Part shown: positions 1-8,602 of the stretch, in pieces
Layout: every line of letters begins with the position of its first letter
How positions within the stretch are numbered: the stretch's first letter is position 1
Source: Catelliglobosispora koreensis DSM 44566
Lineage (GTDB): Bacteria; Actinomycetota; Actinomycetes; Mycobacteriales; Micromonosporaceae
Direction of reading: 5' to 3'
Assembly: GCF_000379685.1 (NCBI RefSeq)
Contig: NZ_KB903292.1
Location: 186,001-250,000, forward strand
Length of the DNA stretch: 64,000 nucleotides
Notes under the pieces: generated by a model
Databases searched by the model: none
Seen by the model: the letters and a program-made list of their open reading frames with translations, nothing else
What the model was told of the DNA's origin: nothing
Position numbers and translations under genes: made by a program

Positions 1-94
1 ACCAGTCGATCCACAAGATTGACCCGACATCACTCGATGACCCGCAACAGTGGTCACCGACATGGCGCGCATATCAGCGAAAGCACGGCGCGCG

Positions 95-1174
95 ATGATC
101 GTCGGGCTGATCGTCAACCCCATCGCGGGCCTCGGCGGGCCCGCCGGGCTCAAAGGCAGTGACGGCAGCGAGATCCAGCAGCGAGCGATCGCGCGCGGCT
201 CTGTCGCGTTGGCTGGGCGCAGGGCGGCAATTGCCGTGCGGGCCTTGACGAAGCACCGGCCGGACACGATTGTGCGCACCGTCGCGGGTGCCATGGGTGC
301 GGACGCGGCTCCACACGCCGAGGTCATATCCCTTGCGGCACAACAGCCGACGACTTCGGCAGACACGCGGGCGGCCGTGAAGGCACTGCGTGGCGTGGAC
401 TTGCTGATGTTCGCCGGTGGCGATGGCACAGCCCGCGATGTGCTCGATGGGGGACCGATCAGCCCGGTTCTTGGGATACCCGCCGGCGTCAAAGTCTATT
501 CAGGATGCTTTGCGATCAGCGCTGCGGCAGCAGGCCTTGCCGCCTCTCGGTTCACCGGTGACGCGGAGGAAGCGGAAGTCGTCGACCTTGACGAGGACGC
601 CTACCGGGCGGGAAGTGTTGGCCCACGGCTGTACGGGACGGTGCGCGTTCCATCGGTGAGGGTGCGGCTGTCCGGCCGCAAAGCCAGCACTCCGCCCGGC
701 ACGGTCGAAGGGATCGCCCGTGAATGCGTGACCCGTCTGCGCGAGGGCGTGCGTTACGTCCTGGGGCCGGGAACGACCACGCAGGCGGTCGGCAAGGCGC
801 TCGGCCTGGAAACCAGTCTGCTTGGCGTAGACGTTGTCCTCGACGGAAAGCTCATCGGCCGCGACGTGGCCGAGGCGGAGCTATACGAGCTGGTGCAGGG
901 CGGGCCAGCCGAAGCGGTGCTGTCCATCATTGGCGGCCAAGGGTTCGTGCTGGGACGGGGAAACCAGCAGCTGAGCCCACGCGTCCTGAGTGGACTGCGG
1001 GGCATGACAGTGCTTGGCACACAACAAAAGCTCGCGGGACTCGGGGGACGGCCACTATTGGCTGACACCGGAGACCCGGAGGCAGACCGCCGGGTTTGCG
1101 GCCACGTTCGCGTGATCACCGGTTACCGGGAGAGCACGCTGTATCGCCTTATCTCAGCAAGTGAGGACGCATGA
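95..1174 (+). CDS. AcoX/ATP-NAD kinase family protein
   Basis: This looks like a soluble kinase of the ATP-NAD kinase/AcoX superfamily. The visible hallmark is the nucleotide-binding stretch FAGGDGTARDVLD, with the glycine-rich GGDGT signature, and the N-terminus reads as a beta strand followed by a loop (MIVGLIVNPIAG). The open frame extends upstream to a GTG at 50 and an ATG at 62, but homology-like sequence begins at ATG 95, so that start is preferred. No clear Shine-Dalgarno supports any of the three. The stop overlaps the next gene by ATGA, so it is the first visible gene of an operon with an SDR, a sugar ABC importer and a glycosidase. The phosphorylated substrate is unknown. AcoX proteins are named for acetoin clusters but occur with many carbohydrate pathways, so a sugar or polyol role is inferred from context only. 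Confidence 0.75.
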   Translation: MIVGLIVNPIAGLGGPAGLKGSDGSEIQQRAIARGSVALAGRRAAIAVRALTKHRPDTIVRTVAGAMGADAAPHAEVISLAAQQPTTSADTRAAVKALRGVDLLMFAGGDGTARDVLDGGPISPVLGIPAGVKVYSGCFAISAAAAGLAASRFTGDAEEAEVVDLDEDAYRAGSVGPRLYGTVRVPSVRVRLSGRKASTPPGTVEGIARECVTRLREGVRYVLGPGTTTQAVGKALGLETSLLGVDVVLDGKLIGRDVAEAELYELVQGGPAEAVLSIIGGQGFVLGRGNQQLSPRVLSGLRGMTVLGTQQKLAGLGGRPLLADTGDPEADRRVCGHVRVITGYRESTLYRLISASEDA

Positions 1175-1920
1175 ACATGTTGCAGGACAAGGTCGCCATC
1201 GTCACCGGCGGCGCATCCGGAATCGGCCGCGCGACAGCGGTGCTGTTCGCTCGCGAGGGAGCGGCAGTGGTGATCGCCGACATCGCTGATGCGGGCGATG
1301 TGGTCCAGGAGATCACGGCCGCCGGTGGCCAGGCGATCGCGGTACAGGCCGATGTCTCTGAAGACCAGGACTGCGCGCGCGTTGTCGCCGCGGCGGTCGA
1401 GCGGTTCGGCGGTCTGCACGTCCTGTTCAACAACGCCGGCATCATTCGCCGGACCACCGCCCTGGGCATCGAACCAGACGAGTGGGACCGGGTCATGGCG
1501 GTCAACGTCAAGTCCGTATACCTGATGTGCCGCAACGCTATCCCCGCTATGACCAGTGGGGGAGCGATTGTCAACACCGGGTCAGGCTGGGGTTTGAAAG
1601 GCGGCGGCAACGCGCTTTCTTACTGCGCTTCCAAGGCGGCGGTCGTCAACATGACACGTGCCTTAGCGATCGACCACGCCGCCGCGGGAATCCGGGTGAA
1701 CTCCGTAAACCCTGGCGACACTGATACTCCGATGCTGCGCGATGAGGCACGCCAGCTTTCAGAGGACTGGGCGGCATTCGCGGCCGACGCGGCCGACCGC
1801 CCCATGGGCCGTGCGGGGAGGCCCGAGGAAATCGCGGCGGCGGTGCTTTTTCTTGCCAGCGACGCCGCCAGTTATGTCACCGGCTCCGCTCTCGTCGTCG
1901 ATGGCGGCGGGCTCGCATAA
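1171..1920 (+). CDS. SDR family NAD(P)-dependent oxidoreductase
   Basis: This is a classical short-chain dehydrogenase/reductase of 249 residues, the usual length. It has the cofactor motif TGGASGIG at residues 12-19, NNAG at 87-90, a catalytic-type Asn112, Ser138 and the YCASK pair Tyr151/Lys155, and it ends in a typical VDGGG motif. An Asp in VVIADIAD after the second strand favours NAD(H) over NADP(H). It starts on the ATGA that overlaps the kinase stop, with a second ATG two codons later. It lies directly before a carbohydrate ABC transporter, so oxidation or reduction of the imported sugar or polyol is a reasonable guess. The exact substrate cannot be read from the sequence. Confidence 0.85.
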   Translation: MNMLQDKVAIVTGGASGIGRATAVLFAREGAAVVIADIADAGDVVQEITAAGGQAIAVQADVSEDQDCARVVAAAVERFGGLHVLFNNAGIIRRTTALGIEPDEWDRVMAVNVKSVYLMCRNAIPAMTSGGAIVNTGSGWGLKGGGNALSYCASKAAVVNMTRALAIDHAAAGIRVNSVNPGDTDTPMLRDEARQLSEDWAAFAADAADRPMGRAGRPEEIAAAVLFLASDAASYVTGSALVVDGGGLA

Positions 1921-1944
1921 ATAACCCCTTAGGAGCAGTCCACC

Positions 1945-3228
1945 ATGAGAAAGAAAGTCATAGCTGTCTTAGCTTTGGTGCTCGCCGCCACTGCCGCCTG
2001 CACGGGCAGCAAAGGCGACGGAACCAGCGCGGACGGAAAGGTCACCATTCGCTGGGCGACCTGGGGCACGCCGGAAGACCTGGCGCTGATGGATGAGTTC
2101 AGCAAGGACTTCATGAAGAGGCACCCGAATATCGTCCTGAAGCTGGAGTCGGTTCCTGACTACGAGAACTACCACCCGAAGCTGCTCACCCAGTTAACTT
2201 CCAAGACGGCGCCCGATGTCTTCTACGTGGGCGACGACAACGTCGGCAAGTTCGTGGCGGCGGGAGTTCTCGCACCGCTAAACGACAAGCTGGCTAGCGC
2301 GGACAGCCAGAGCAAGCCAGAGGACTTCTTTGAGGGTCTGTATGGCGGTGCGAAGAAGGACGGCAAAATCTACGGGGTTCCTAACGACTGTAACCCCGAG
2401 GTGCTTTGGTTCGACAAGAAGGCGCTCGCAGAAGCGGGCATCACGGAGGACCCGGCCAAGCTGCACGAGTCCGGGCAGTGGACGATGGCCAAGTACCTGG
2501 AAATGAACGCCAAACTGAAGGCGGCGGGCAAGGCCGGCTCCATCTTCTGGAACTGGTATGGCTCGACCTACAGCATGATTAGCGGCTTCGGCGGCAAGGT
2601 TTACGACGGCGGCAAGTTCGTCGCGACCACCGATCCCAAGTCGCGGGCGGCGTTGCAGACACTGGCCAAGGGGTACCAGGATAAGACTTTCCTGAGCGCG
2701 GACAATCTGCCGGAAGGCCAGGGCGCTTCCACGCAGTTCATCAAGCACCAGGCCGGTTTCTACGCCGGCGGGCGCTGGGTGGTCGACAGCCTGCAAAAGG
2801 GCGGCAAGGAAAACCTCGCCAATTACGACATCGTTCCGTTCCCGTCGCAGACGGGCTCGCCGATGGCTGGCGCGGTCGCGGCGTCGTACCTTTCGCTGAA
2901 CAAGGACACGGCTCACCCGAAGGAAGCGTTCATCTTCTTGTCCGAGTTCGTTAGCGCACAAGGACAAGCGATCCGGCTCAAGTCCGGCGGTGCCGTTCCC
3001 TCCATCAAGGGCGCGGAGAACCTGGTCACGTCAGCGGGATACCCGGCTCACGCCAAGACCTTCCTTGACGTCAGGGACACCGGCTTCGCCAACTATCCCG
3101 AAGAAGTCGCCGTGCCCAAGCTGACGGCCGAAATCAACGACCTGCTGATGAAGGTCTGGACCGGCAAGGTTGGGTTCGACGAGGGCATGACCCAGCTGCA
3201 GACCCTGGTTAGCGGCAAAGTCGGATGA
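1945..3228 (+). CDS. Sugar ABC transporter substrate-binding lipoprotein
   Basis: This is a family 1 extracellular solute-binding protein (carbohydrate type) that would catch a sugar outside the membrane for the two permeases that follow. A short positively charged N-terminus (MRKK), a hydrophobic stretch and a lipobox ending at Cys19 (ATAAC) mark a lipoprotein. The 427-residue length fits the family. AGGAG lies just upstream of the ATG. The stop overlaps the next start by ATGA, so translation is coupled to the permease. No ATP-binding subunit is encoded in this operon. Such CUT1-type importers in actinomycetes commonly borrow a shared MsiK-like ATPase, which is inferred here. Confidence 0.9.
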   Translation: MRKKVIAVLALVLAATAACTGSKGDGTSADGKVTIRWATWGTPEDLALMDEFSKDFMKRHPNIVLKLESVPDYENYHPKLLTQLTSKTAPDVFYVGDDNVGKFVAAGVLAPLNDKLASADSQSKPEDFFEGLYGGAKKDGKIYGVPNDCNPEVLWFDKKALAEAGITEDPAKLHESGQWTMAKYLEMNAKLKAAGKAGSIFWNWYGSTYSMISGFGGKVYDGGKFVATTDPKSRAALQTLAKGYQDKTFLSADNLPEGQGASTQFIKHQAGFYAGGRWVVDSLQKGGKENLANYDIVPFPSQTGSPMAGAVAASYLSLNKDTAHPKEAFIFLSEFVSAQGQAIRLKSGGAVPSIKGAENLVTSAGYPAHAKTFLDVRDTGFANYPEEVAVPKLTAEINDLLMKVWTGKVGFDEGMTQLQTLVSGKVG

Positions 3229-4133
3229 CGACAGTTCCGCAGCAGCGGCCCACTGGTTGGCGCAAGCGCGACAAGTGGTGGGCCGCCGCGTTCCTTGGCC
3301 CTCAGGTCGGCGGGTTGCTGGTATTCCTGGTGTTCCCACTCGGATTCGCCGTCGTGCTGTCGTTCATGCAATGGGACGGCCTGACCGAAGCCTCGTGGGT
3401 GGGATTCGACAACTTCCGCGCCCAGTTCGCCGATCCGGAGTTCGGGCATGCCATCTGGAACACCGCGAAGCTCGGCCTGATAACGGTTCCCGTCGGGCTA
3501 GGCCTGGCGTTGCTGATCGCTGTGGCGCTCAATAGCGTGCGCGGCAAGACGATTTACCGGGTGGTCTACTTCCTGCCTGTCGTCACGAGTTCGGTCGCTG
3601 TCGCGGTGATGTGGAAGTCGATCCTGGCTAGCGGCGACTACGGCATCTTGAACAACACCGCGCACGACTTGTTCGGTGTGACCCTGCCGGACTGGCTCAA
3701 CAGTGAGCAGTGGGTCATGGTGTCGGTCGCCGTGGTGACGATCTGGTCGTCGCTCGGGCTCAACGTGGTGATATTCCTGGCTGGGCTGCAAACCATTCCG
3801 CCGCAACTCATGGAGGCGGGACGCATCGATGGGGCCAGCCCGGCGCGGCTGTTCCGCTCGATCACGCTGCCGATGATCTCGCCGACCCTGTTCTTCACCA
3901 TGGTGGTGTCGGTGATCAGTTCACTGCAGGCGTTCGAATCCGTTTACATCCTGGCCAACCCGGCTCACAACGATGGCGCCCGCACGATCGTCTATCAGGT
4001 CTACGACCTGGGCTTCAAGCAGTTCCGGTTCGGGCTTTCCAGTGCAGCCGCGCTCATCCTGCTTGTGCTGACGGTCGCGGTAACCCTGATCCAGTTCGGC
4101 GCCCAGAAGCGCTTCGTCCACTACGAGGAGTAG
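3225..4133 (+). CDS. Carbohydrate ABC transporter permease (MalF-like)
   Basis: This is an inner-membrane permease of the CUT1 sugar importer class, with about six hydrophobic segments. The cytoplasmic EAA loop (EAGRIDGASPARLFRSITLP) docks the ATPase. The N-terminus is basic (RKRDKWW) before the first membrane span. The 302-residue length is normal. It overlaps the binding-protein gene by ATGA and is followed after 3 bases by its partner permease, so the two should form the heterodimeric channel. Confidence 0.9.
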   Translation: MTTVPQQRPTGWRKRDKWWAAAFLGPQVGGLLVFLVFPLGFAVVLSFMQWDGLTEASWVGFDNFRAQFADPEFGHAIWNTAKLGLITVPVGLGLALLIAVALNSVRGKTIYRVVYFLPVVTSSVAVAVMWKSILASGDYGILNNTAHDLFGVTLPDWLNSEQWVMVSVAVVTIWSSLGLNVVIFLAGLQTIPPQLMEAGRIDGASPARLFRSITLPMISPTLFFTMVVSVISSLQAFESVYILANPAHNDGARTIVYQVYDLGFKQFRFGLSSAAALILLVLTVAVTLIQFGAQKRFVHYEE

Positions 4134-4136
4134 GCC

Positions 4137-4997
4137 ATGACCGCTGTCGCCATACAACGGCCGCCCCGGCGCCGGGTGCCTGCTGGCCGCATCGTCTTGC
4201 ACACCGTGCTGATCCTAGGTGGCCTGACGATGCTGTTCCCCTTCGTCTGGATGGTGCTGACCTCGTTCAAGAGCGATCAGCAGATGTTGCTCAATCCGCA
4301 GGAGGTGCTGCCCGAGCCGTGGCGGGCAGAGAACTACAGCGACGCGCTGACGGCGGCACCCTTTGCTAGGGCGTTCTGGAATAGCTTCTATATCGCCGCG
4401 ATCACCGTGACCGGCACCCTGATCACCTCGGCTATGGCGGCATATGCGTTCGCGCGCATCAGGTTCCGGGGACGCGGGCTGTTGTTCGGCGTTTTCCTGG
4501 CGACCCAAATGGTGCCGGCCCAGGTGACGATCGTCCCGCTCTACTTGATGATGAGCAAGCTCGGCTGGGTCGACACCCACTTGGCTCTCATCATCCCGGC
4601 GATGGTGAATCCGTTCGCGGTGTTCCTGTTGCGGCAGTTCATCCTCGCGGTGCCTGCCGAGTTGGAAGACGCTGGCCGCATTGATGGCGCCGGGCACTGG
4701 ACCATCTTCTGGCGCATCGTGCTGCCTAACATCAGGCCAGGCTTAGGCGCGCTCGGGATCATCGTGTTTTTGGGCAGCTGGAACAGTTTCTTCTTCCCGC
4801 TCATCTTCCTGAACACGACGGAGCTGTTCACGGTGCCGATGCTGATCGCACAGTTCGTGGGGCAACACGACCTGACCTCTTATGGCCTGGTCATGGCGGC
4901 CAACGTCGTCACCGTGGTGCCGATGCTGATCGCGTTCCTGATCGGCCAGCGCCGCATCATCAACAGCCTGGCCTCCTCTGGCCTGGGAGGGCGGTGA
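4137..4997 (+). CDS. Carbohydrate ABC transporter permease (MalG-like)
   Basis: This is the second permease of the same sugar importer: 286 residues, about six membrane spans and an EAA loop (EDAGRIDGAGHWTIFWRIVL) near residue 185. A good AGGAG precedes the ATG, and the gene lies 3 bases after its partner. It resembles MalG-type permeases, whose C-terminus contacts the ATPase. The last visible gene of the operon, a glycosidase, begins 3 bases later. Confidence 0.9.
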   Translation: MTAVAIQRPPRRRVPAGRIVLHTVLILGGLTMLFPFVWMVLTSFKSDQQMLLNPQEVLPEPWRAENYSDALTAAPFARAFWNSFYIAAITVTGTLITSAMAAYAFARIRFRGRGLLFGVFLATQMVPAQVTIVPLYLMMSKLGWVDTHLALIIPAMVNPFAVFLLRQFILAVPAELEDAGRIDGAGHWTIFWRIVLPNIRPGLGALGIIVFLGSWNSFFFPLIFLNTTELFTVPMLIAQFVGQHDLTSYGLVMAANVVTVVPMLIAFLIGQRRIINSLASSGLGGR

Positions 4998-5000
4998 CCC

Positions 5001-6566
5001 GTGTTCGACCTTGACCTTGTCGAGCGGCCGTTCACGGAGCCGCTCTCACGGCTGATGGTGATGCGAGCCGACGACGGTTCTTTGTGGATAGCGCGCTCGG
5101 AGTATGAGACACGGCTGTCGCAGACCACCGTCCTAACAGGGCTGCGCCTGTTTGCCGGGTCTCGTGAGCTGCCCGTGCTCAGGGCACGTCCGGACCGGAT
5201 CACCTTCGAAGGCGATGTGCACCTGTTGTTCGCGGCACCGGATACGTTGGTGTTAGTGGGATCTGGCGCGCACGCGCGATGGTCGGACGGGGAAGGCGCT
5301 GTCGACGGTCACCTGGTGCTGACGGGCGAACTGGGAGACGTTTCGCCAGAAGCCTTGCTTGAGGCGGCTCGTCAACGCGCGCAGGCCTGGTTTGACCTTC
5401 TGCCAACGGTGCGCGAGGACTTGCGTGAGCGGGCCGAGATGGCCTGGTGGACGCTGGGGATCAATCAACTGTCCATTCAGGACCGCACAGGGGTGGTTCC
5501 GTCCAGGTATGGCTATGTGGCTGTGTGGAACTGGGACTCGTATTTTCACGCCATCGCATTGCGGCACACCGCCCCTGCGCTGGCCCGTGAGCAGATCCGC
5601 ATTCTGCTCGACAATCAGTTGCCCAGCGGGCAGATCCCAGATGTGGTGCACGATCACGGCGTACTCGCCGAGACCACCGATCTGCCCAAAAGCGACCACG
5701 TGCGGCTGGCCCAGCACGTCGGCACCGCGACGGGAACGCGACCTGACCCCAGGCCAGTGCCGGTCACCAAGCCGCCGCTAACCGCGTGGGCCGTGTGGAA
5801 GGTCCACACCGCCGACCCTGATCTCGAGTTCCTCCGTGAGGTATACCCGAAACTGGTCGTCTCGCAACGATGGTGGCTCAGGGAGAGCGATCCAAACGGC
5901 GATGGACTGGCCGAGTACTTGCATCCGTATTCTTCTGGCCTCGACGACAGTCCTATCTGGGATTACGGTCCCCGGGCCGAGCCGCCGGATCTCAACTCCT
6001 ACTTGGCCCACCAATGCGATGTGCTCGGCGACATCGCCGACGTGCTCGGTCTCAACGGTTCGCCGTGGCGCGACGAGGCGGCCCGTCATACCGCACTCAT
6101 GGTCGCTACGCGTTGGGACGGCGAGCGTTTCGGCACGCTGGCTGATGGTGTCACGGTGCCGGTCCGTACCCCGCTGGAGCTGATGCCACTGTTCACGGGA
6201 CGGCTCCCGGCGCAGATCGCGCGCCAGCTCGCCGGCGACCTGTTGTCGAACAGCTTCTGGGGCGAGCGTCCTGTGCCGACAGTGGCGTTCGACGACCCGG
6301 CGTTCGACCCGGAGAGCATGTGGCGCGGGCCAGTGTGGCTGAACATCAACTACTTGTTGATCGACGGATTGCGCCGCTCAGGGTTCGTTCAGGAAGCGGC
6401 GGAACTGCGCAACCGAACGCTGGCGATGGTTCGCGATGGTGGTGGGCTCTATGAGTACTGGAATCCGCTGACCGGCCAGCGCGCGGGCCGGGCTACCAGC
6501 GGCTTCAGCTGGTCGGCGGCGCTCTTCCTGGACTTGGCGTTCGAGGATGCCATTACCAAGATATGA
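5001..6566 (+). CDS. GH63/trehalase-like glycoside hydrolase
   Basis: This is a cytoplasmic glycosidase with an (alpha/alpha)6-barrel of the GH63/GH37 clan (mannosylglycerate hydrolase-like, MGH1 type). Visible family features are WNWDSYFHAIALRH near residue 174, MWRGPVWLNINYLL near 434 and the C-terminal YEYWNPLTGQ plus GFSWSAALFLD. There is no signal peptide. That fits hydrolysis of a disaccharide or glycosylated compound after import by the preceding ABC transporter. The start is GTG, with GGAGGG about 8 bases upstream. Substrate candidates are glucosyl- or mannosyl-glycerate-like compounds or alpha-linked disaccharides, which the sequence alone cannot separate. Confidence 0.8.
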   Translation: MFDLDLVERPFTEPLSRLMVMRADDGSLWIARSEYETRLSQTTVLTGLRLFAGSRELPVLRARPDRITFEGDVHLLFAAPDTLVLVGSGAHARWSDGEGAVDGHLVLTGELGDVSPEALLEAARQRAQAWFDLLPTVREDLRERAEMAWWTLGINQLSIQDRTGVVPSRYGYVAVWNWDSYFHAIALRHTAPALAREQIRILLDNQLPSGQIPDVVHDHGVLAETTDLPKSDHVRLAQHVGTATGTRPDPRPVPVTKPPLTAWAVWKVHTADPDLEFLREVYPKLVVSQRWWLRESDPNGDGLAEYLHPYSSGLDDSPIWDYGPRAEPPDLNSYLAHQCDVLGDIADVLGLNGSPWRDEAARHTALMVATRWDGERFGTLADGVTVPVRTPLELMPLFTGRLPAQIARQLAGDLLSNSFWGERPVPTVAFDDPAFDPESMWRGPVWLNINYLLIDGLRRSGFVQEAAELRNRTLAMVRDGGGLYEYWNPLTGQRAGRATSGFSWSAALFLDLAFEDAITKI

Positions 6567-6571
6567 CAACC

Positions 6572-6600
6572 TTGTCACGGGCCTTGAATAATCTTAAATT
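6572..6600 (+). promoter_or_regulatory. Putative sigma70-type promoter of the subtilisin gene
   Basis: TTGTCA at 6572-6577 and TAAATT at 6595-6600 are separated by 17 bases, close to the housekeeping consensus. The site lies just after the glycosidase stop in a locally AT-rich stretch. A short hairpin (GACGG/CCGTC, 6620-6635) sits in the untranslated leader before the GGGGAGG ribosome-binding site. This suggests that the peptidase gene is transcribed separately from the sugar operon. Confidence 0.5.
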
Positions 6601-6659
6601 CTTCGATACAACCTCCCAAGACGGTTACCGCCGTCGATATTTGATTGGGGAGGTCACAC

Positions 6660-8537
6660 ATGTCACCAGCCCGCATGCACCGCCTGAGGAGTTCGGCAGG
6701 GCTCGGCTTGGCGGCCGCGCTCGTCGCCGGCATGGCAGCGTTTGGCTCAGCTGCCAGTGCCGCACCGGCAGAAGGAGCGATCCTTTCCGCCGGCGGCACC
6801 ACCGCGATCAGCGGCTCGTATCTGGTGGTGTTCAAGGACACCAGCGTCTCAGCGGCATCTGTTGACGCTGAGGCGAGCGAGCTCGCCGCCGACTTCGGCG
6901 GCTCGGTCGCACGCACCTTCCGGCACGCCTTGCGCGGTGTCGAGGTCAACGTTTCGGAAAGCGCGGCGAGGCGGATCGCCGCTCTTGAGAACGTCAAGTA
7001 TGTGCAGCAGAACCACCTGGTCACGATCCAGGGAACCCAGTCGCCGACCCCGTCGTGGGGCCTCGACCGCATCGACCAGCGGGCACTGCCGCTGAACAAC
7101 TCGTTCACGTACCCGAACACCGCTAGCGGTGTGAAGGCGTACATCATCGACACCGGTATCCGCACCACGCACTCCGACTTCGGCGGGCGCGCGGTGTGGG
7201 GTACCAACACCACCGGGGATGGCAACAACACCGACTGCCACGGGCACGGCACGCACGTTGCTAGCACCACAGCCGGAACGACTTACGGTGTGGCCAAGGC
7301 CGCGTCGCTGGTCGCCGTCAAGGTGCTCAACTGTGCCGGCTCGGGCTCCAACGCTGGTGTTATCGCCGGTATCGACTGGGTGACGGGCAACCACGGTGCC
7401 GGTCAGGCGGCCGTGGCGAACATGTCGCTTGGCGGCGGTTTCAACCAGGCCACCAACGACGCTGTCACCGCGTCCATCGCAGACGGTGTCTCGTACGCGA
7501 TCGCGGCTGGAAACGAGAACGGCTCCAACGCCTGCAACGTTTCCCCGGCTTCGACCCCGAACGCGATCACCGTTGGCTCGACGACGAACACCGACGCGCG
7601 TTCGTCGTTCTCCAACATCGGAACCTGCCTGGACATCTTCGCGCCGGGTAGCTCCATCACCGCCGCATGGGGCACCAGTGACACCGCCACCAACACCATC
7701 AGTGGCACGTCGATGGCTACGCCACATGTCGCCGGCGCCGCGGCACTCGTGCTGGGCACCAACCCTTCGTGGACCCCGTTGCAGGTGCGCGACTTCCTCG
7801 TCAACAACGCCACCAACGGTGTCGTGACGAACCCGGGCACCGGCTCCCCGAACAAGCTGCTCTACGTGGTCAACGACACCCCGTCGCAGGACTTCTCTGT
7901 CGCGGTCTCGCCGACTTCTGGTGCCGTTAACCCGGGCAGCTCCCTGACCGCCACGGTTAGCACCGCTACCACGGCTGGTGCTGCGCAGACGGTGAACCTG
8001 TCGGCCAGCGGCCTGCCCGCCGGCGCCACGGCATCGTTTAGCCCGTCTTCGGTTACCTCAGGCGCCTCGTCGACCCTGACGATCGCCACGACCGCGGCCA
8101 CCGCGCCCGGCACCTACGCGGTGACCATCTCCGGTACTGGCACGTCCGGCACCCGCACGGCGACCTTTACCTTGACGGTCAACGGCACCGGTGGCAGCTG
8201 CACCGGAACCAATCCCACTGACGTTCAGATCCCCGATCTGTCCACAGTGACCAGTACCATCACGATCTCTGGCTGCAACCGTAACGCCTCGGCCACCAGC
8301 ACGATCGCGGTGACGATCTACCACACCTACAAGGGCGACCTCGTTGTCGACCTGATCGCGCCGGACGGCACCGTCTACAACCTGCACAACCGTAGCGGTG
8401 GCAGCGCCGACAACATCATCACGACCTACACCAGGAACCTGTCTAGCGAAGCCGCTAACGGCACCTGGACGCTCCGGGTTCGCGACGCGGCGGCGATCGA
8501 CGTCGGCCGTATCGACACCTGGACGCTAACCCTCTAA
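6660..8537 (+). CDS. Secreted S8 subtilisin-like serine peptidase with P domain
   Basis: This is an exported protease of 625 residues. Order of parts: signal peptide (1 to about 35, cleavage near SASA/AP), I9-type propeptide (about 50-120), S8 catalytic domain with Asp164 (IIDTG), His196 (HGTHVA) and Ser351 (GTSMATPH), an Ig-like domain (about 410-510) and a C-terminal proprotein-convertase-type P domain (about 520-625). The open frame begins at a TTG at 6645, but that region holds the GGGGAGG ribosome-binding site, so ATG 6660 is the start. It resembles actinomycete alkaline proteases. The Ig-like plus P-domain tail is closely matched by the M28 peptidase at 48494. Confidence 0.93.
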   Translation: MSPARMHRLRSSAGLGLAAALVAGMAAFGSAASAAPAEGAILSAGGTTAISGSYLVVFKDTSVSAASVDAEASELAADFGGSVARTFRHALRGVEVNVSESAARRIAALENVKYVQQNHLVTIQGTQSPTPSWGLDRIDQRALPLNNSFTYPNTASGVKAYIIDTGIRTTHSDFGGRAVWGTNTTGDGNNTDCHGHGTHVASTTAGTTYGVAKAASLVAVKVLNCAGSGSNAGVIAGIDWVTGNHGAGQAAVANMSLGGGFNQATNDAVTASIADGVSYAIAAGNENGSNACNVSPASTPNAITVGSTTNTDARSSFSNIGTCLDIFAPGSSITAAWGTSDTATNTISGTSMATPHVAGAAALVLGTNPSWTPLQVRDFLVNNATNGVVTNPGTGSPNKLLYVVNDTPSQDFSVAVSPTSGAVNPGSSLTATVSTATTAGAAQTVNLSASGLPAGATASFSPSSVTSGASSTLTIATTAATAPGTYAVTISGTGTSGTRTATFTLTVNGTGGSCTGTNPTDVQIPDLSTVTSTITISGCNRNASATSTIAVTIYHTYKGDLVVDLIAPDGTVYNLHNRSGGSADNIITTYTRNLSSEAANGTWTLRVRDAAAIDVGRIDTWTLTL

Positions 8538-8565
8538 AAGCAATGCTCTCCTCCCCTTGAAAGGT

Positions 8566-8599
8566 GGGACTGCCCGGTTTACCAGAACCGGGCAGTCCC
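8566..8599. terminator. Bidirectional hairpin terminator
   Basis: A perfect 14-base inverted repeat (GGGACTGCCCGGTT/AACCGGGCAGTCCC) with a 6-base loop lies between the convergent subtilisin and AfsR-like genes. It has no long U tract, as is common in high-GC actinomycetes. It would serve both directions. Confidence 0.8.
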
Positions 8600-8602
8600 C
8601 GC

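Noticed and set aside
2278-2967. 229-codon minus-strand frame opposite the sugar-binding protein gene
   Set aside because: Antisense shadow of a clearly identified gene with no ribosome-binding site or motif.
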